From assembly GCA_032718865.1 (NCBI GenBank), contig JALUTQ010000037.1, positions 806,001-870,000 on the forward strand: a stretch of 64,000 nt of DNA, written 5' to 3'. The notes below the pieces were generated by a model. That model did no database searches. It was not told the DNA's origin and saw only the letters and a list, made by a program, of their open reading frames with translations. Positions 1 through 10,923 of this stretch are shown here, piece by piece. Both the position numbers and the translations under genes were made by a program. This stretch comes from Tilletia caries (Eukaryota; Basidiomycota; Exobasidiomycetes; Tilletiales; Tilletiaceae). Positions within the stretch are counted from its first letter, which is position 1. Each line of letters begins with the position of its first letter.

Positions 1-340
1 CGGCAACTTCCCTCACTTCGTATACTTTGTAACTTGGAAGTGAAAACTAGTAGTGAAACTTTCACTATACTTTGGCGGCGAAGCCGCGGAAAAAAAAAAT
101 AGTGAACTTTCACTTTGGCCGGCTGGGGAAAGTGAAGAAAGTATAGAGATAGTGAGGGTTCGTCCCGGGCCTGGTGCGGTCCGATCTCGCTGACAATTTT
201 GACGGCACAAAAACCATTCGAAACGCGTTTTGGTATGGTCTGGGCCTATTTATATCAGGTGATGATAAACCCGGAGTTACTATTGTCGCTAGTAGTTATG
301 AATAGTTTGGAAAGTGACTAGGTAGTCACTATGAAGTCAC
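1..340. repeat. hAT terminal/subterminal repeat region
   Basis: AT-rich, no gene. Dense short motifs of the form AGTGAAA, TTCACTATACTTTGG and GGCGGCGAAGCCGC, plus the small palindrome GTGACTAGGTAGTCAC near 312-327. The opening matches the start of the MITE at 16695: both have CGGCAACT, then TTCACT-type repeats, then CTATACTTTGGGCGGCGAAGCC-like sequence and an A-run. This identifies it as the same transposon family. Bases 341-473 upstream of the kinase hold no other recognisable element. Confidence 0.6.
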
Positions 341-473
341 CACCCAGTAAATGTCAACATTAGATAGCGCTTATATGATTCTTCCAGTTGCCGCTTCACA
401 AATCTCATATGCTTGTTTACTCACTTTGATGGCGCCTCCCTCTCGAGAACAACATCCAACTGCATAAGAAATC

Positions 474-2633
474 ATGCCCACCTATCAAGACCTTTCAAAG
501 CAACCCTTTTCTCAGCTGTCGTCGTCTGATGTCGCGGCTATCCGTACCTACGGAAAACGACAATGTTGGCCCGACGAGACTTACAACTTCAACACCATTC
601 CGAATCAACTTCTGCACGACCCTCAAGTGCATGCGCTGTTCAATTCGATTCTCGATGTTCAAGACTCTTTTGCGCAGGAACAAGTCGTTGACGTCCGTGG
701 TGCCGGCCCATACGGACCTCGAGGCGCCAGAATCTTGTTTTGGGTTGCCTACTCAAGACTCAAGACTCTGAAACCCAGCTGTCCGCCAAATCTCTTGCAA
801 TGTATGGCACGATCTGCCATCACCGATCTCGCGGTTTTGCTACTGAAGGCCGACACGGAAGCAGAGACATCCATGGCACGCCGAGCTATCTACGACGGCG
901 CGTTCTACGGCCTGGTCATTTTCCCGTCACAGCTGACACCACCGTCATCTTCTACATCACCTCAAGGTCCAAAATCCTCACCGTCGACAAGTCTTCTTCA
1001 TCCATCTCCCGCCCCTACCGCCAATCCCGGTCCGAAGATAGAAGATGAGCCAAGACAACCATCTCCGCCACCGCGTGCTCATGAATCGTGGCGCGTCTCT
1101 GCCACGCCGTCGCTCCCCAGCTATGACGAGATGTACACGCCTATGGAGGAAGATGCCGAACCGGTTGTTCGGTCTGTTCCTCCTGTCGATGCATCCGTTC
1201 CAACTCGTCAAACCGAGTTCAGTTTCAGATCTCCCATCAGCCTCAACCGAGCAGTTCCCCGTCGCACAACCCCCTTCTCCCTCTTCCGACTGAATCCATC
1301 TCTCGAGCACTGCATCAACACGGATCGGTCGGTTCAGGTTCAGCCTCGTTTTGGGTCCCCTTCTCGACCCATCGGGACGGACTGGTCGGTTAAGGTGGAG
1401 AAAGGGACCCAAACGGTTGAACAACTCCAGGCGGAAGAAGATAACAAGCCGGAGAGCCCGGTCCAGGTCGAAGCGCAGACCCAGACGGAGAGTTTGTCTC
1501 CCCAGAAGGGGGTTTGGGTTCGGAAAGACCGGCCCCGCGGAGCTGGAGATGACCCTTTTGAGGCGCCGGACTACTACCAGTCCTTCAACCGCTACGAGCA
1601 AGGCAACCAAATCTCCGGCGGTACCCAAGGTCAAATCTTCAAGAGCGTCGACCGCCTTTCGGGATTCACGGTGGCGGTCAAACTGGCGCGTTGCGACGAT
1701 AATGGACGGCCTCCCAACACGATGTTGAGAGAGATCCACATGCTCCGGCGCTGCCAACACAGAAACATTCTGTTCCTCCAAGCCGTGCTCTACAACCGCG
1801 TCAATCTCGGTATCGTTCTTGGTCTCGCTCGTCAAGATCTCAAGACGGCGATCGTTCGTAAACGACCTGGGGCGCTCGATGCCAGCATTGCGAAGTTATA
1901 CCTCCGACAGATTCTAGACGGCTTGAAATATCTTCATGAAAAGGTCAGTGTTTCGTCTGTGGAAGTCCACCCATTGGTATTATCGCTGACCATGGCTCCA
2001 ACCACTCTCCAGGTTCCTGGGCTTCACCTCGATCTGAAGCCCGAAAACATCCTACTCAATGCCGATCATCGGCTTAGGATCGCCGACTTCGGCCTTTCCC
2101 GGGAACCAGGACCAGCCAGAGCGCAAAGAACGGTCATAACCATGCCCTATCGTCCACCAGAAATCTTCTTCCGAACTTCGCACTTCACCTACGCTGCCGA
2201 TATGTTCTCCGTCGGTGCGATTGTGGCGGAGATGGTGGGGGGTTATTTGCCGTGGTCGCAACTGGCGATTAACCCTCTCACCTGTTTCAACGGCATGCTG
2301 GATTTCCTGGGCTGCGGGACGGGAGAGCTCTGGCCGGGGGCTGATAATCTGACTGGAGTGTGGGACGGAGATGATGCGGTCGCCGACTATTACTTGACAA
2401 CCAAAGGCTGCTGCCGCTTCTCTCCACGAGGTCGCAGAATGGATAAGCTACCTTGCACCATGCACGATGCCGGCGACCTCGTCGATATCAGAGACAAACT
2501 TCTTGTTCTCAATCCCGCCAGTCGATCTCCCGCCAAACACCTCCTTTATCACTGTGCTTTCTCCAACGAACCGCTACCTGCTCATCATGGCACTGAGCCA
2601 GCAGTAGCAGAACACTACCGCGTGTATGTCTAA
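474..2633 (+). CDS. Ser/Thr protein kinase with HLD in place of HRD; one in-frame intron
   Basis: Eukaryotic protein kinase, about 696 aa after removing one intron at 1944-2012 (GTCAGT...CCAG, 69 nt, a multiple of three with no stop, so it reads through silently). The first ~360 residues are low-complexity and carry no recognised domain. The C-terminal half is a CDK-like catalytic domain: a glycine loop GGTQGQIF, the ATP-binding lysine in VAVK (residue 403), the alpha-C glutamate in LREIHML, HLDLKPEN (catalytic Asp about 497 spliced) and DFGLS (about 515), then an activation segment ending in YRPPEIFF. All catalytic residues are present, but the Arg of HRD is Leu, making it a non-RD kinase. 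It lies between hAT-type repeats and converges on the transposase gene, so it may be transposon cargo. No other clue to substrate. Confidence 0.85.
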   Translation: MPTYQDLSKQPFSQLSSSDVAAIRTYGKRQCWPDETYNFNTIPNQLLHDPQVHALFNSILDVQDSFAQEQVVDVRGAGPYGPRGARILFWVAYSRLKTLKPSCPPNLLQCMARSAITDLAVLLLKADTEAETSMARRAIYDGAFYGLVIFPSQLTPPSSSTSPQGPKSSPSTSLLHPSPAPTANPGPKIEDEPRQPSPPPRAHESWRVSATPSLPSYDEMYTPMEEDAEPVVRSVPPVDASVPTRQTEFSFRSPISLNRAVPRRTTPFSLFRLNPSLEHCINTDRSVQVQPRFGSPSRPIGTDWSVKVEKGTQTVEQLQAEEDNKPESPVQVEAQTQTESLSPQKGVWVRKDRPRGAGDDPFEAPDYYQSFNRYEQGNQISGGTQGQIFKSVDRLSGFTVAVKLARCDDNGRPPNTMLREIHMLRRCQHRNILFLQAVLYNRVNLGIVLGLARQDLKTAIVRKRPGALDASIAKLYLRQILDGLKYLHEKVSVSSVEVHPLVLSLTMAPTTLQVPGLHLDLKPENILLNADHRLRIADFGLSREPGPARAQRTVITMPYRPPEIFFRTSHFTYAADMFSVGAIVAEMVGGYLPWSQLAINPLTCFNGMLDFLGCGTGELWPGADNLTGVWDGDDAVADYYLTTKGCCRFSPRGRRMDKLPCTMHDAGDLVDIRDKLLVLNPASRSPAKHLLYHCAFSNEPLPAHHGTEPAVAEHYRVYV

Positions 2634-2719
2634 GCTTGCAAACAACCTCAATCCATTGTTCTGCTGAGCCTTTACAGAATGCGGAGTTGCGGACTGTCGT
2701 TCGATTTCAAAACTTAAAG

Positions 2720-3260
2720 CAAAGCTAGGAGTAACTTTCAGTTGACTTCCCTTCACTCTTAGTTGACTTTCTTTCACTTTCAGTTAACTTTCCGTCACTA
2801 GTAGTTGACTTTCAGTCACTTTAATCACTTTTAATCACTTGTAAGTGAATGACAGTCGTCTGAAATTCTTCATCAACAAAAGTGGCCAAACAGACTTGAA
2901 GTTTGAACTGCTTAAGAATGTATATGGAACGGCCCAAGTATGGTTCTTAAATCTTGATCAGGATTTATGAACCGTTCCTGACCCATTCTCACTTGTGAGA
3001 ACGGCCGTCGATCCCATCCATGGGATCGACGGCCGTTCCTGAAATGAGATTTCAACGCACCAGGCACACACTCAACTCGGCATGAGCAAAGGGACAGTGA
3101 CAGCCTTTGAAAGACTGAATTAGTCAACTACAGGTAATTGTAGTTAACTACAAGGGATTGATAGTCAACTACAAGTGAATAATAGTCAACTACAAGTGAG
3201 TGATAGTCAACTACGAGTGACTGGAAGTGAACTTTAAGTTACTTTTAGTGACTGATAGGG
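2720..3260. repeat. foldback-like block between kinase and transposase, with central palindrome
   Basis: Left half (2724-2850) has repeated AGTTGACTTTC/TTCACT motifs; right half (3118-3245) has the reverse complement TAGTCAACTACAAGTGA repeated about five times. The two arms are therefore imperfect inverted copies. Between them, 2999-3038 is a near-perfect palindrome: two 19-nt arms beginning GAACGGCCGTCGATC around a 2-nt centre. Such clustered short motifs resemble hAT subterminal transposase-binding repeats. It could also be an independent MITE. No gene is seen between 2634 and 3440. Confidence 0.55.
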
Positions 3261-6102
3261 CTTCCTTTTAATTGTGAGTGGGGTCTGAATTCTGATTTAG
3301 ATCTTAGACAACATGCGTGATTTGCGTTCGTTACAAGTAAGACGATACAAGAGGAAAGGTCAAGAATACATTAGACCTTTTCTGAGCGGGACCGTGAAGC
3401 AGGAGGAGTACGCTGGACAGGAGTGTTGGCTCCTCCAAACTCAGCAAGTATGGGAAAAGGTCAAAGGATCAAAGCCTTTCCCAATAAGTTGGCTGGTGAC
3501 AACAAGATGCTGCAGCGCGGTGGGGCCAAGAGGTCTACGGGCGGAAACGTATCGTCCAGCGCGCGAGAAGACCCTTTCCACCTCCGATGTCGATCCAGGT
3601 GCGGAAAGGAAGATTCGTGCCACCTTCGACAATGTCGGGAACTGCACCTCATGCTCTTTCCACCATCCCAGCACTGTGTCGCCTGGGAACATAGATCCTT
3701 CGACAGCATCTTTGAAAGGATGCCTGTCTGCCAAGTAGGCGTCAATCTCGGTCTGTTCCGCAGCGACCACCACGCTTGGAGCAGCTGTTGGAGCGTCACG
3801 TTGATACTTCTTAATTGTCTTGGCAGGTTCCTTGGCGCTCGGGTATTTTGTGGCACCTGATGGCGAAGGGCGTCCGGCAAATCGATCGACTTCAGCCTTG
3901 AGGAGGTCCTTGACGTGGCCCACCTTGTCCGAATAGTCGGCCAGGAAGGTTGCAAGTCGATACTTGGGGTGCAGAACGGCGGCAAGAAGCAGTGTACGGC
4001 TGCTGGCCGCCGCCTCTTGATAGAGCTTGACCCGGTCAAGCATCTCCCTAAGGCCGTCCGCTAGCTTGCTGGCAACGCTCCCTTGCGCTTCATCAGCACC
4101 TTTGATCTCTATGTTGATGGCGTGAACAAGCTCGCCGAAGCCGCGAAGGACCATGCAGGCATGGCTGTCGTTGCGCTCGAACTCCATGGTATCGCGGTAG
4201 ACGTGCTGTGAAATGTCCTTGATGGACTCGATCATGATGAAGTCTGCTTCTTCGAGTCCAATGGCCTTGACCTTCACCCGTTTGGAGTTGTTGGCAAAGA
4301 GGAGCAATCCATCTTTGATCTTGGTGGCGACCTTCATCTGCTTGTAACGACTGTTCCACCTAGTCGCGTTAAACTTGGGCGGGACAACATTAATGCGCTG
4401 TGTCCCCTTCGGGTCGCCAAGGTATTGCATCGCCATGTACTTTTTGAACTCTCGACGGGCGTCCGACGACGAGTGGATCTGCTTGACGACGTCCGCTATC
4501 TTGTTCAGCGGTGACGCCAGGTCTATGTCGCCGTCCTCCTCGCCATCGTTGCTGTTGGTCTTGGTGATATTCGAAGTTGTCGCAGTATCATCTCCTTCCT
4601 GCTGATCCTCATCCTCCTCGGCGACTGTAGGAAGCTGGCATCGCATGTCGGCGAAGATGGCCTCTGCCTGCTCGAGCTCTGGATCCCCTTCTTCGTCGTT
4701 AGACGGCGGAGCGTCCGGATTTTGGGAGCCTGTGAATCGAAATGGGGAGTTCGCGGTGCCTTCTCCCTCTGCGCATGCTCCGGCTTCGTCTTCGGCGTCC
4801 TCGGCTTCCCCATCTCGGTCTTCCTCGTCCGAATCCGAAGCCGAACACGAACCAGCATCCTCAACCTCTTTCTCCTTTTCAGACCCTTTCCCCTTTCCCC
4901 TCGCTCCTTTGACCGGTACCTCGCGGTCGTCCTCAGCGTCCTTTGCCTTGAGGACCTTGGCTTGCTCCTTCGTGGCTACTCCGAGAGCGCGATACAGCGT
5001 GACCATGGCCCTGTTAAGCGCGTGGTTGTAGCAGAGAATCGAGTGGTCTCCGCGCCGATGCTTGACGATATCTTGCAGAGCGTCAGCGTTGCCCGAAATG
5101 GAGGTCCCTTTCTTGTCCTGGAACTCGTACTCCAGCGCGTCGCACATCCGACCGTTGTTGGACGCGGCGTCACCCACCAATATGCCCGTCCAAAGATCGA
5201 GGAGCTTGTACTGCGTCAGGACGCGGATGAGGTGTCACGCTAGGATGGCACCGATGTGAGGACCGTCCAGGACGTCGAAAGCAAGGATGAACTGCTTGAA
5301 GCTCCAGTCGACGTCAACGTAGCTGACCACGAAAGACAGGAAGGTGTATCGACGCGAGGGAGAAGTCCACGCGTCGTGCGACACACTGAACCGAATGCCG
5401 TGTTTCCGTAGGTATGCCACAGCATCCTGAACGACGTGACCGTAGGCGAGCTCGAGGTCCCGCCGGAGTTGACGAGGTGACAGCAGCGCCGGCCCGACGG
5501 CAGGGTTGAGAGCCAGAAGAATGGCTTGAAAGTGGGGACTCGTCGGCTGCACAAATGGCTGGTTGTCCATAATGACCCATTGCAGGACCAGTCGCCGGAC
5601 CTCTTCCACTTTCTGCTTCGTCATCTCCGTCTTCTGAGACGCTCTCCACATATCGAGTCGCTGCTGACCTCGGCCAGGCAGCAACGAGGTCGAAGTCGAC
5701 GACGCGGTCCCTGCGGGAGAGTGTTGACCAGGAGCCGCCGCATCCTCCTTGGTGGGCTGCTTGTATAGGCCTCGAAGAGACTTGTCTTCGGGGTCGTAGA
5801 TCTTCTTGCAGCAGTTCTTGTTCGACGCGACGTTGAGGTGTAAGGCCAAGTTGGATCGATTTTCGGGGTGGCCGGTGTAATACCCGTTGCAGAACCGACA
5901 CTGCCATCTCTCGTCGGTACCCTTGTAGACCTCGCCCGTCTTACGGCGCGTCTTTGTTTTCAAGGTCGAGCTGATGAAGCGATAGAAGCGTGTCACCGTC
6001 TCATCGCCTTCAGCTGGAGTCTGCGGTCCGACATCGCTGCGCTTCGTGGCGTTCCGACGGGGTTCGTCCCGCTCGCTATCGGCAAGCGACTCTGTCTCTT
6101 CG

Positions 6103-6378
6103 TGTACTAGACTAGTGATAGTGATCAACTAGTAGCAACGCAGTGAGCAGTGAGTAAGTGAAGAGCAGTGATGAATGACAAAGAGAAAGAACTAGGTACA
6201 AGGGATGAGCTCGAGAAGGGTAAAGATGAGGGCGAGAGAAAAGTGTGACGTGGGAAAAGTGGAAGGAAGTGGAGGCAGGGTGTTGCTATGCGGGATGCGT
6301 GTGGGACAAGAGGAGAGAAGAGAGAAAGGGAAGGTGATAAGATAAGATAAAGAAGCCGCATGGACCCTGTCCAGCACA
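6103..6378 (-). repeat. LTR 1 (outermost 3' LTR)
   Basis: 276 bp, TG...CA ends. Identical to LTR 2 as far as I can compare. It abuts the CTTCG duplication at 6098-6102 on the transposase side. The flanking GGTGGGGA tract (minus strand, 6386-6379) is the polypurine tract candidate of the first unit. Confidence 0.9.
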
Positions 6379-8378
6379 TCCCCACCGACAAAAGACGACT
6401 GTCCCGAGTCGTTCAATGAGGAAGGGCGTGAGAGAGAAAGGGGTATGACTTATGAGTCACGAACGGACGGGGGGGAAGTAAACGCAAAAGGCACCAGGAA
6501 GAAGGAGTAGCGAAGAATGTGTGGATGGTGAGAGGTGTCGCATCAAGGGATGAGGGTCGAAAAAAACGGAGATGGGTGCCGAGGGAGCTGGAGAGGATGC
6601 TGGGTGAAGTGGAACAGGTAAGGACGAGAGAATCCTGCGAAGAGAGCCTGAAGCGTCGACCAGAAAGAAGCGCAAAGATGGTGGCCAAAGGACGGACCAG
6701 GATCGGATGACTGCACTGGATAAACAGGATGCGGTGGTAACGACGTCGTGAAGGACTTGTTGCGGAGGGGCTGAGACGATGAAAACGACGAGGTAGGCAA
6801 CGATGACGGTAGTGGGCGTAATGCTGATATGGGGGGAGAATGCCGACAAATGAGCTAGCCGACGAGCTCCCAATCCTCAGCTGCCGACTCGTAGCAGCAA
6901 GACCCGCAGAGAAAGCGCAGTCGATGACAGGCACTGGTGCCGGAAGACTGGACGGTGTGAAAGGAGGCGAAGAACGGGGTTGTCTCTCATCTTGCAGACC
7001 GAGACGCTCCCGAACCAACGTGAGGAGGGCCGCACGTACGCGCTCCAACGCAATATCAACGGACTTGAAGAATTGCGATGTATCACCGGTGCGCTTATGA
7101 ATGGTCGCCGAAACGATGCTGCTATCCTCCAATAAGCGTGAGCGACGAGTGTCGCGTCCGGGCTGACCGTCGACGCAAGGGGTATCAGCACTGCAGGTGT
7201 GTTGAGATCCGACTTGAAATGCAGTGGACGACGAAGCAGGGGTGACTTGAGGAATGGAAGGGAGTGGCATGGAGGGCGAAGTTCCGAGTAAGGGCGTCGA
7301 CGGGTGAATGCGTGGGGTGGACGGAGAACCGGGCGTCGATGCAGCAACAACGGGCGGCGATGGAGCAGGAGGGCGATGCAACGCCGGAGTGGAGGTGCCT
7401 GCCGAAGCAGGAGACGAATTTTGACCCAGTACCGAGGTGAATGGAGAAGTGGAGGTGTCCAGTGCCGGAGAGTGTGAAGAGGTAGATGGTCCCTCTTCCA
7501 GGGCCGACCGTGTGATGGCGGAAGGCGCGTCGCTACCAACGGGGAGAGACGGTGGGCAAAGGTCGGCAACGAGCTCCGCATAGGTCCGAGGCGGCAGGGA
7601 AGATCCGAGCTCCTGGGCGCGAACGGGGGAAGTGAGGATGTACGCGGCCGATGTTTGAGCTGCTCCCGACGCTGAACCGATGCCTTCAATGACTGAACCC
7701 GCACATCTGTCACGAGTTCACGGACACCGTCCCAGTTTGTGCCTTCGGGCGCGGGAGTGGGAAGCTTGCCTTCCAGTGGCAGCATGAGGGGGAAGGCGGA
7801 AGAGGTTTCGGTGCTGAGTGCCAGGGCCGCTGCCGACTGCAACCGCGGTAGATCGACGCTGACTTCCTCGCGCAGGTCAGAAGAAAAGGAGAGGTACGCG
7901 ACTTGAACGACGTAGGTGACGGAGGTGGTAGTCGGAGCATCTGACGAGAGTATTTGGATCGAGTCTCCTGTGTATACGCGCCGGGGTCGCTTGGTAGCTG
8001 GGATGCCGTTCTGCAAAACATCGCAACTCGGATGCTGGCAATAGATGACCGGCTGGCCGTCTTGGACGTGGAGCTGTGCCTGCGCATTCACAGGGAAGGA
8101 GATCGGCAGGGAAAAGTCGTCAAGATGATCCGAAGCCAGGAGGGGGTGTAGAATGATGGTGGATGATTCTGGACTGTCGTCGACAGGCTTGAGGTTGATG
8201 ACGACAAACATCTTGAAATCTGACGAGATCTGAAGAAGAGAAAGAGTAGTGTGAGGGGCAAAAGAGGAGAGAGGAGGAAGAGGTGAGAGATCGAGGGAGG
8301 GTAGGAGGCTATGTGTGGCCGTGTGGGTCTCTCCGCTTGCGTCGTTCGCTTAGCAGAGAAAATCACCTCTCATCACCA
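6379..8378 (-). CDS. internal region 1: degenerate ORF of unknown function
   Basis: About 2.0 kb. Minus-strand ATG at 8211 opens a 444-codon frame to 6877 starting MFVVINLKPV; a second frame (7381-6413) carries the downstream part. Residues about 45-110 (ending NGI...RRVYTGDSIQIL) loosely resemble an FHA fold in spacing; I regard this as a hint only. The rest is Ser/Pro/Thr-rich, with one predicted helix (SVDIALERVRAALL). The frame change lies in homopolymers: the ACGGGGGAAG run (5 G) near 7625 and the AATTTTGAC run (4 T) near 7420. It is not a recognisable gag or pol. Confidence 0.5.
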
Positions 8379-8654
8379 TGTACTAGACTAGTGATAGTGA
8401 TCAACTAGTAGCAACGCAGTGAGCAGTGAGTAAGTGAAGAGCAGTGATGAATGACAAAGAGAAAGAACTAGGTACAAGGGATGAGCTCGAGAAGGGTAAA
8501 GATGAGGGCGAGAGAAAAGTGTGACGTGGGAAAAGTGGAAGGAAGTGGAGGCAGGGTGTTGCTATGCGGGATGCGTGTGGGACAAGAGGAGAGAAGAGAG
8601 AAAGGGAAGGTGATAAGATAAGATAAAGAAGCCGCATGGACCCTGTCCAGCACA
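8379..8654 (-). repeat. LTR 2
   Basis: 276-bp LTR shared by units 1 and 2. The primer-binding-site candidate of unit 1 lies at 8378-8361 on the minus strand and starts with TGG immediately after the LTR. No target duplication is found around it, so it is internal to the array. Confidence 0.9.
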
Positions 8655-10647
8655 TCCCCACCGACAAAAGACGACTGTCCCGAGTCGTTCAATGAGGAAG
8701 GGCGTGAGAGAGAAAGGGGTATGACTTATGAGTCACGAACGGACGGGGGAAGTAAACGCAAAAGGCACCAGGAAGAAGGAGTAGCGAAGAATGTGTGGAT
8801 GGTGAGAGGTGTCGCATCAAGGGATGAGGGTCGAAAAAAACGGAGATGGGTGCCGAGGGAGCTGGAGAGGATGCTGGGTGAAGTGGAACAGGTAAGGACG
8901 AGAGAATCCTGCGAAGAGAGCCTGAAGCGTCGACCAGAAAGAAGCGCAAAGATGGTGGCCAAAGGACGGACCAGGATCGGATGACTGCACTGGATAAACA
9001 GGATGCGGTGGTAACGACGTCGTGAAGGACTTGTTGCGGAGGGGCTGAGACGATGAAAACGATGAGGTAGGCAACGATGACGGTAGTGGGCGTAATGCTG
9101 ATATGGGAATGCCGACAAATGAGCTAGCCGACGAGCTCCCAATCCTCAGCTGCCGACTCGTAGCAGCAAGACCCGCAGAGAAAGCGCAGTCGATGACAGG
9201 CACTGGTGCCGGAAGACTGGACGGTGTGAAAGGAGGCGAAGAACGGGGTTGTCTCTCATCTTGCAGACCGAGACGCTCCCGAACCAACGTGAGGAGGGCC
9301 GCACGTACGCGCTCCAACGCAATATCAACGGACTTGAAGAATTGCGATGTATCACCGGTGCGCTTATGAATGGTCGCCGAAACGATGCTGCTATCCTCCA
9401 ATAAGCGTGAGCGACGAGTGTCGCGTCCGGGCTGACCGTCGACGCAAGGGGTATCAGCACTGCAGGTGTGTTGAGATCCGACTTGAAATGCAGTGGACGA
9501 CGAAGCAGGGGTGACTTGAGGAATGGAAGGGAGTGGCATGGAGGGCGAAGTTCCGAGTAAGGGCGTCGACGGGTGAATGCGTGGGGTGGACGGAGAACCG
9601 GGCGTCGATGCAGCAACAACGGGCGGCGATGGAGCAGGAGGGCGATGCAACGCCGGAGTGGAGGTGCCTGCCGAAGCAGGAGACGAATTTTGACCCAGTA
9701 CCGAGGCGAATGGAGAAGTGGAGGTGTCCAGTGCCGGAGAGTGTGAAGAGGTAGATGGTCCCTCTTCCAGGGCCGACCGTGTGATGGCGGAAGGCGCGTC
9801 GCTACCAACGGGGAGAGACGGTGGGCAAAGGTCGGCAACGAGCTCCGCATAGGTCCGAGGCGGCAGGGAAGATCCGAGCTCCTGGGCGCGAACGGGGGAA
9901 GTGAGGATGTACGCGGCCGATGTTTGAGCTGCTCCCGACGCTGAACCGATGCCTTCAATGACTGAACCCGCACATCTGTCACGAGTTCACGGACACCGTC
10001 CCAGTTTGTGCCTTCGGGCGCGGGAGTGGGAAGCTTGCCTTCCAGTGGCAGCATGAGGGGGAAGGCGGAAGAGGTTTCGGTGCTGAGTGCCAGGGCCGCT
10101 GTCGACTGCAACCGCGGTAGATCGACGCTGACTTCCTCGCGCAGGTCAGAAGAAAAGGAGAGGTACGCGACTTGAACGACGTAGGTGACGGAGGTGGTAG
10201 TCGGAGCATCTGACGAGAGTATTTGGATCGAGTCTCCTGTGTATACGCGCCGGGGTCGCTTGGTAGCTGGGATGCCGTTCTGCAAAACATCGCAACTCGG
10301 ATGCTGGCAATAGATGACCGGCTGGCCGTCTTGGACGTGGAGCTGTGCCTGCGCATTCACAGGGAAGGAGATCGGCAGGGAAAAGTCGTCAAGATGATCC
10401 GAAGCCAGGAGGGGGTGTAGAATGATGGTGGATGATTCTGGACTGTCGTCGACAGGCTTGAGGTTGATGACGACAAACATCTTGAAATCTGACGAGATCT
10501 GAAGAAGAGAAAGAGTAGTGTGAGGGGCAAAAGAGGAGAGAGTAGGAAGAGGTGAGAGATCGAGGGAGGGTAGGAGGCTATGTGTGGCCGTGTGGGTCTC
10601 TCCGCTTGCGTCGTTCGCTTAGCAGAGAAAATCACCTCTCATCACCA
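8655..10647 (-). CDS. internal region 2: degenerate ORF of unknown function
   Basis: Same organisation as internal region 1: ATG at 10480, 444 codons to 9146, with the continuation in another frame (9650-8817). It has the same 5-G and 4-T states as region 1 at the two informative runs, but shorter runs elsewhere (5 G rather than 7 near 8745; GATATGGGAATG near 9103). Single-base differences from region 1 are few. Confidence 0.5.
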
Positions 10648-10923
10648 TGTACTAGACTAGTGATAGTGATCAACTAGTAGCAACGCAGTGAGCAGTGAGT
10701 AAGTGAAGAGCAGTGATGAATGACAAAGAGAAAGAACTAGGTACAAGGGATGAGCTCGAGAAGGGTAAAGATGACGGCGAGAGAAAAGTGTGACGTGGGA
10801 AAAGTGGAAGGAAGTGGAGGCAGGGTGTTGCTATGCGGGATGCGTGTGGGACAAGAGGAGAGAAGAGAGAAAGGGAAGGTGATAAGATAAGATAAAGAAG
10901 CCGCATGGACCCTGTCCAGCACA
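10648..10923 (-). repeat. LTR 3
   Basis: 276-bp LTR. It differs from LTRs 1, 2 and 5 at one visible site (GATGACGGCG instead of GATGAGGGCG), a change shared with LTR 4. No flanking target duplication. Confidence 0.9.

Noticed and set aside
978..1835. Minus-strand ORF of 285 codons opposite the kinase
   Set aside because: Shadow of the GC-biased third positions of the kinase gene; no independent support.
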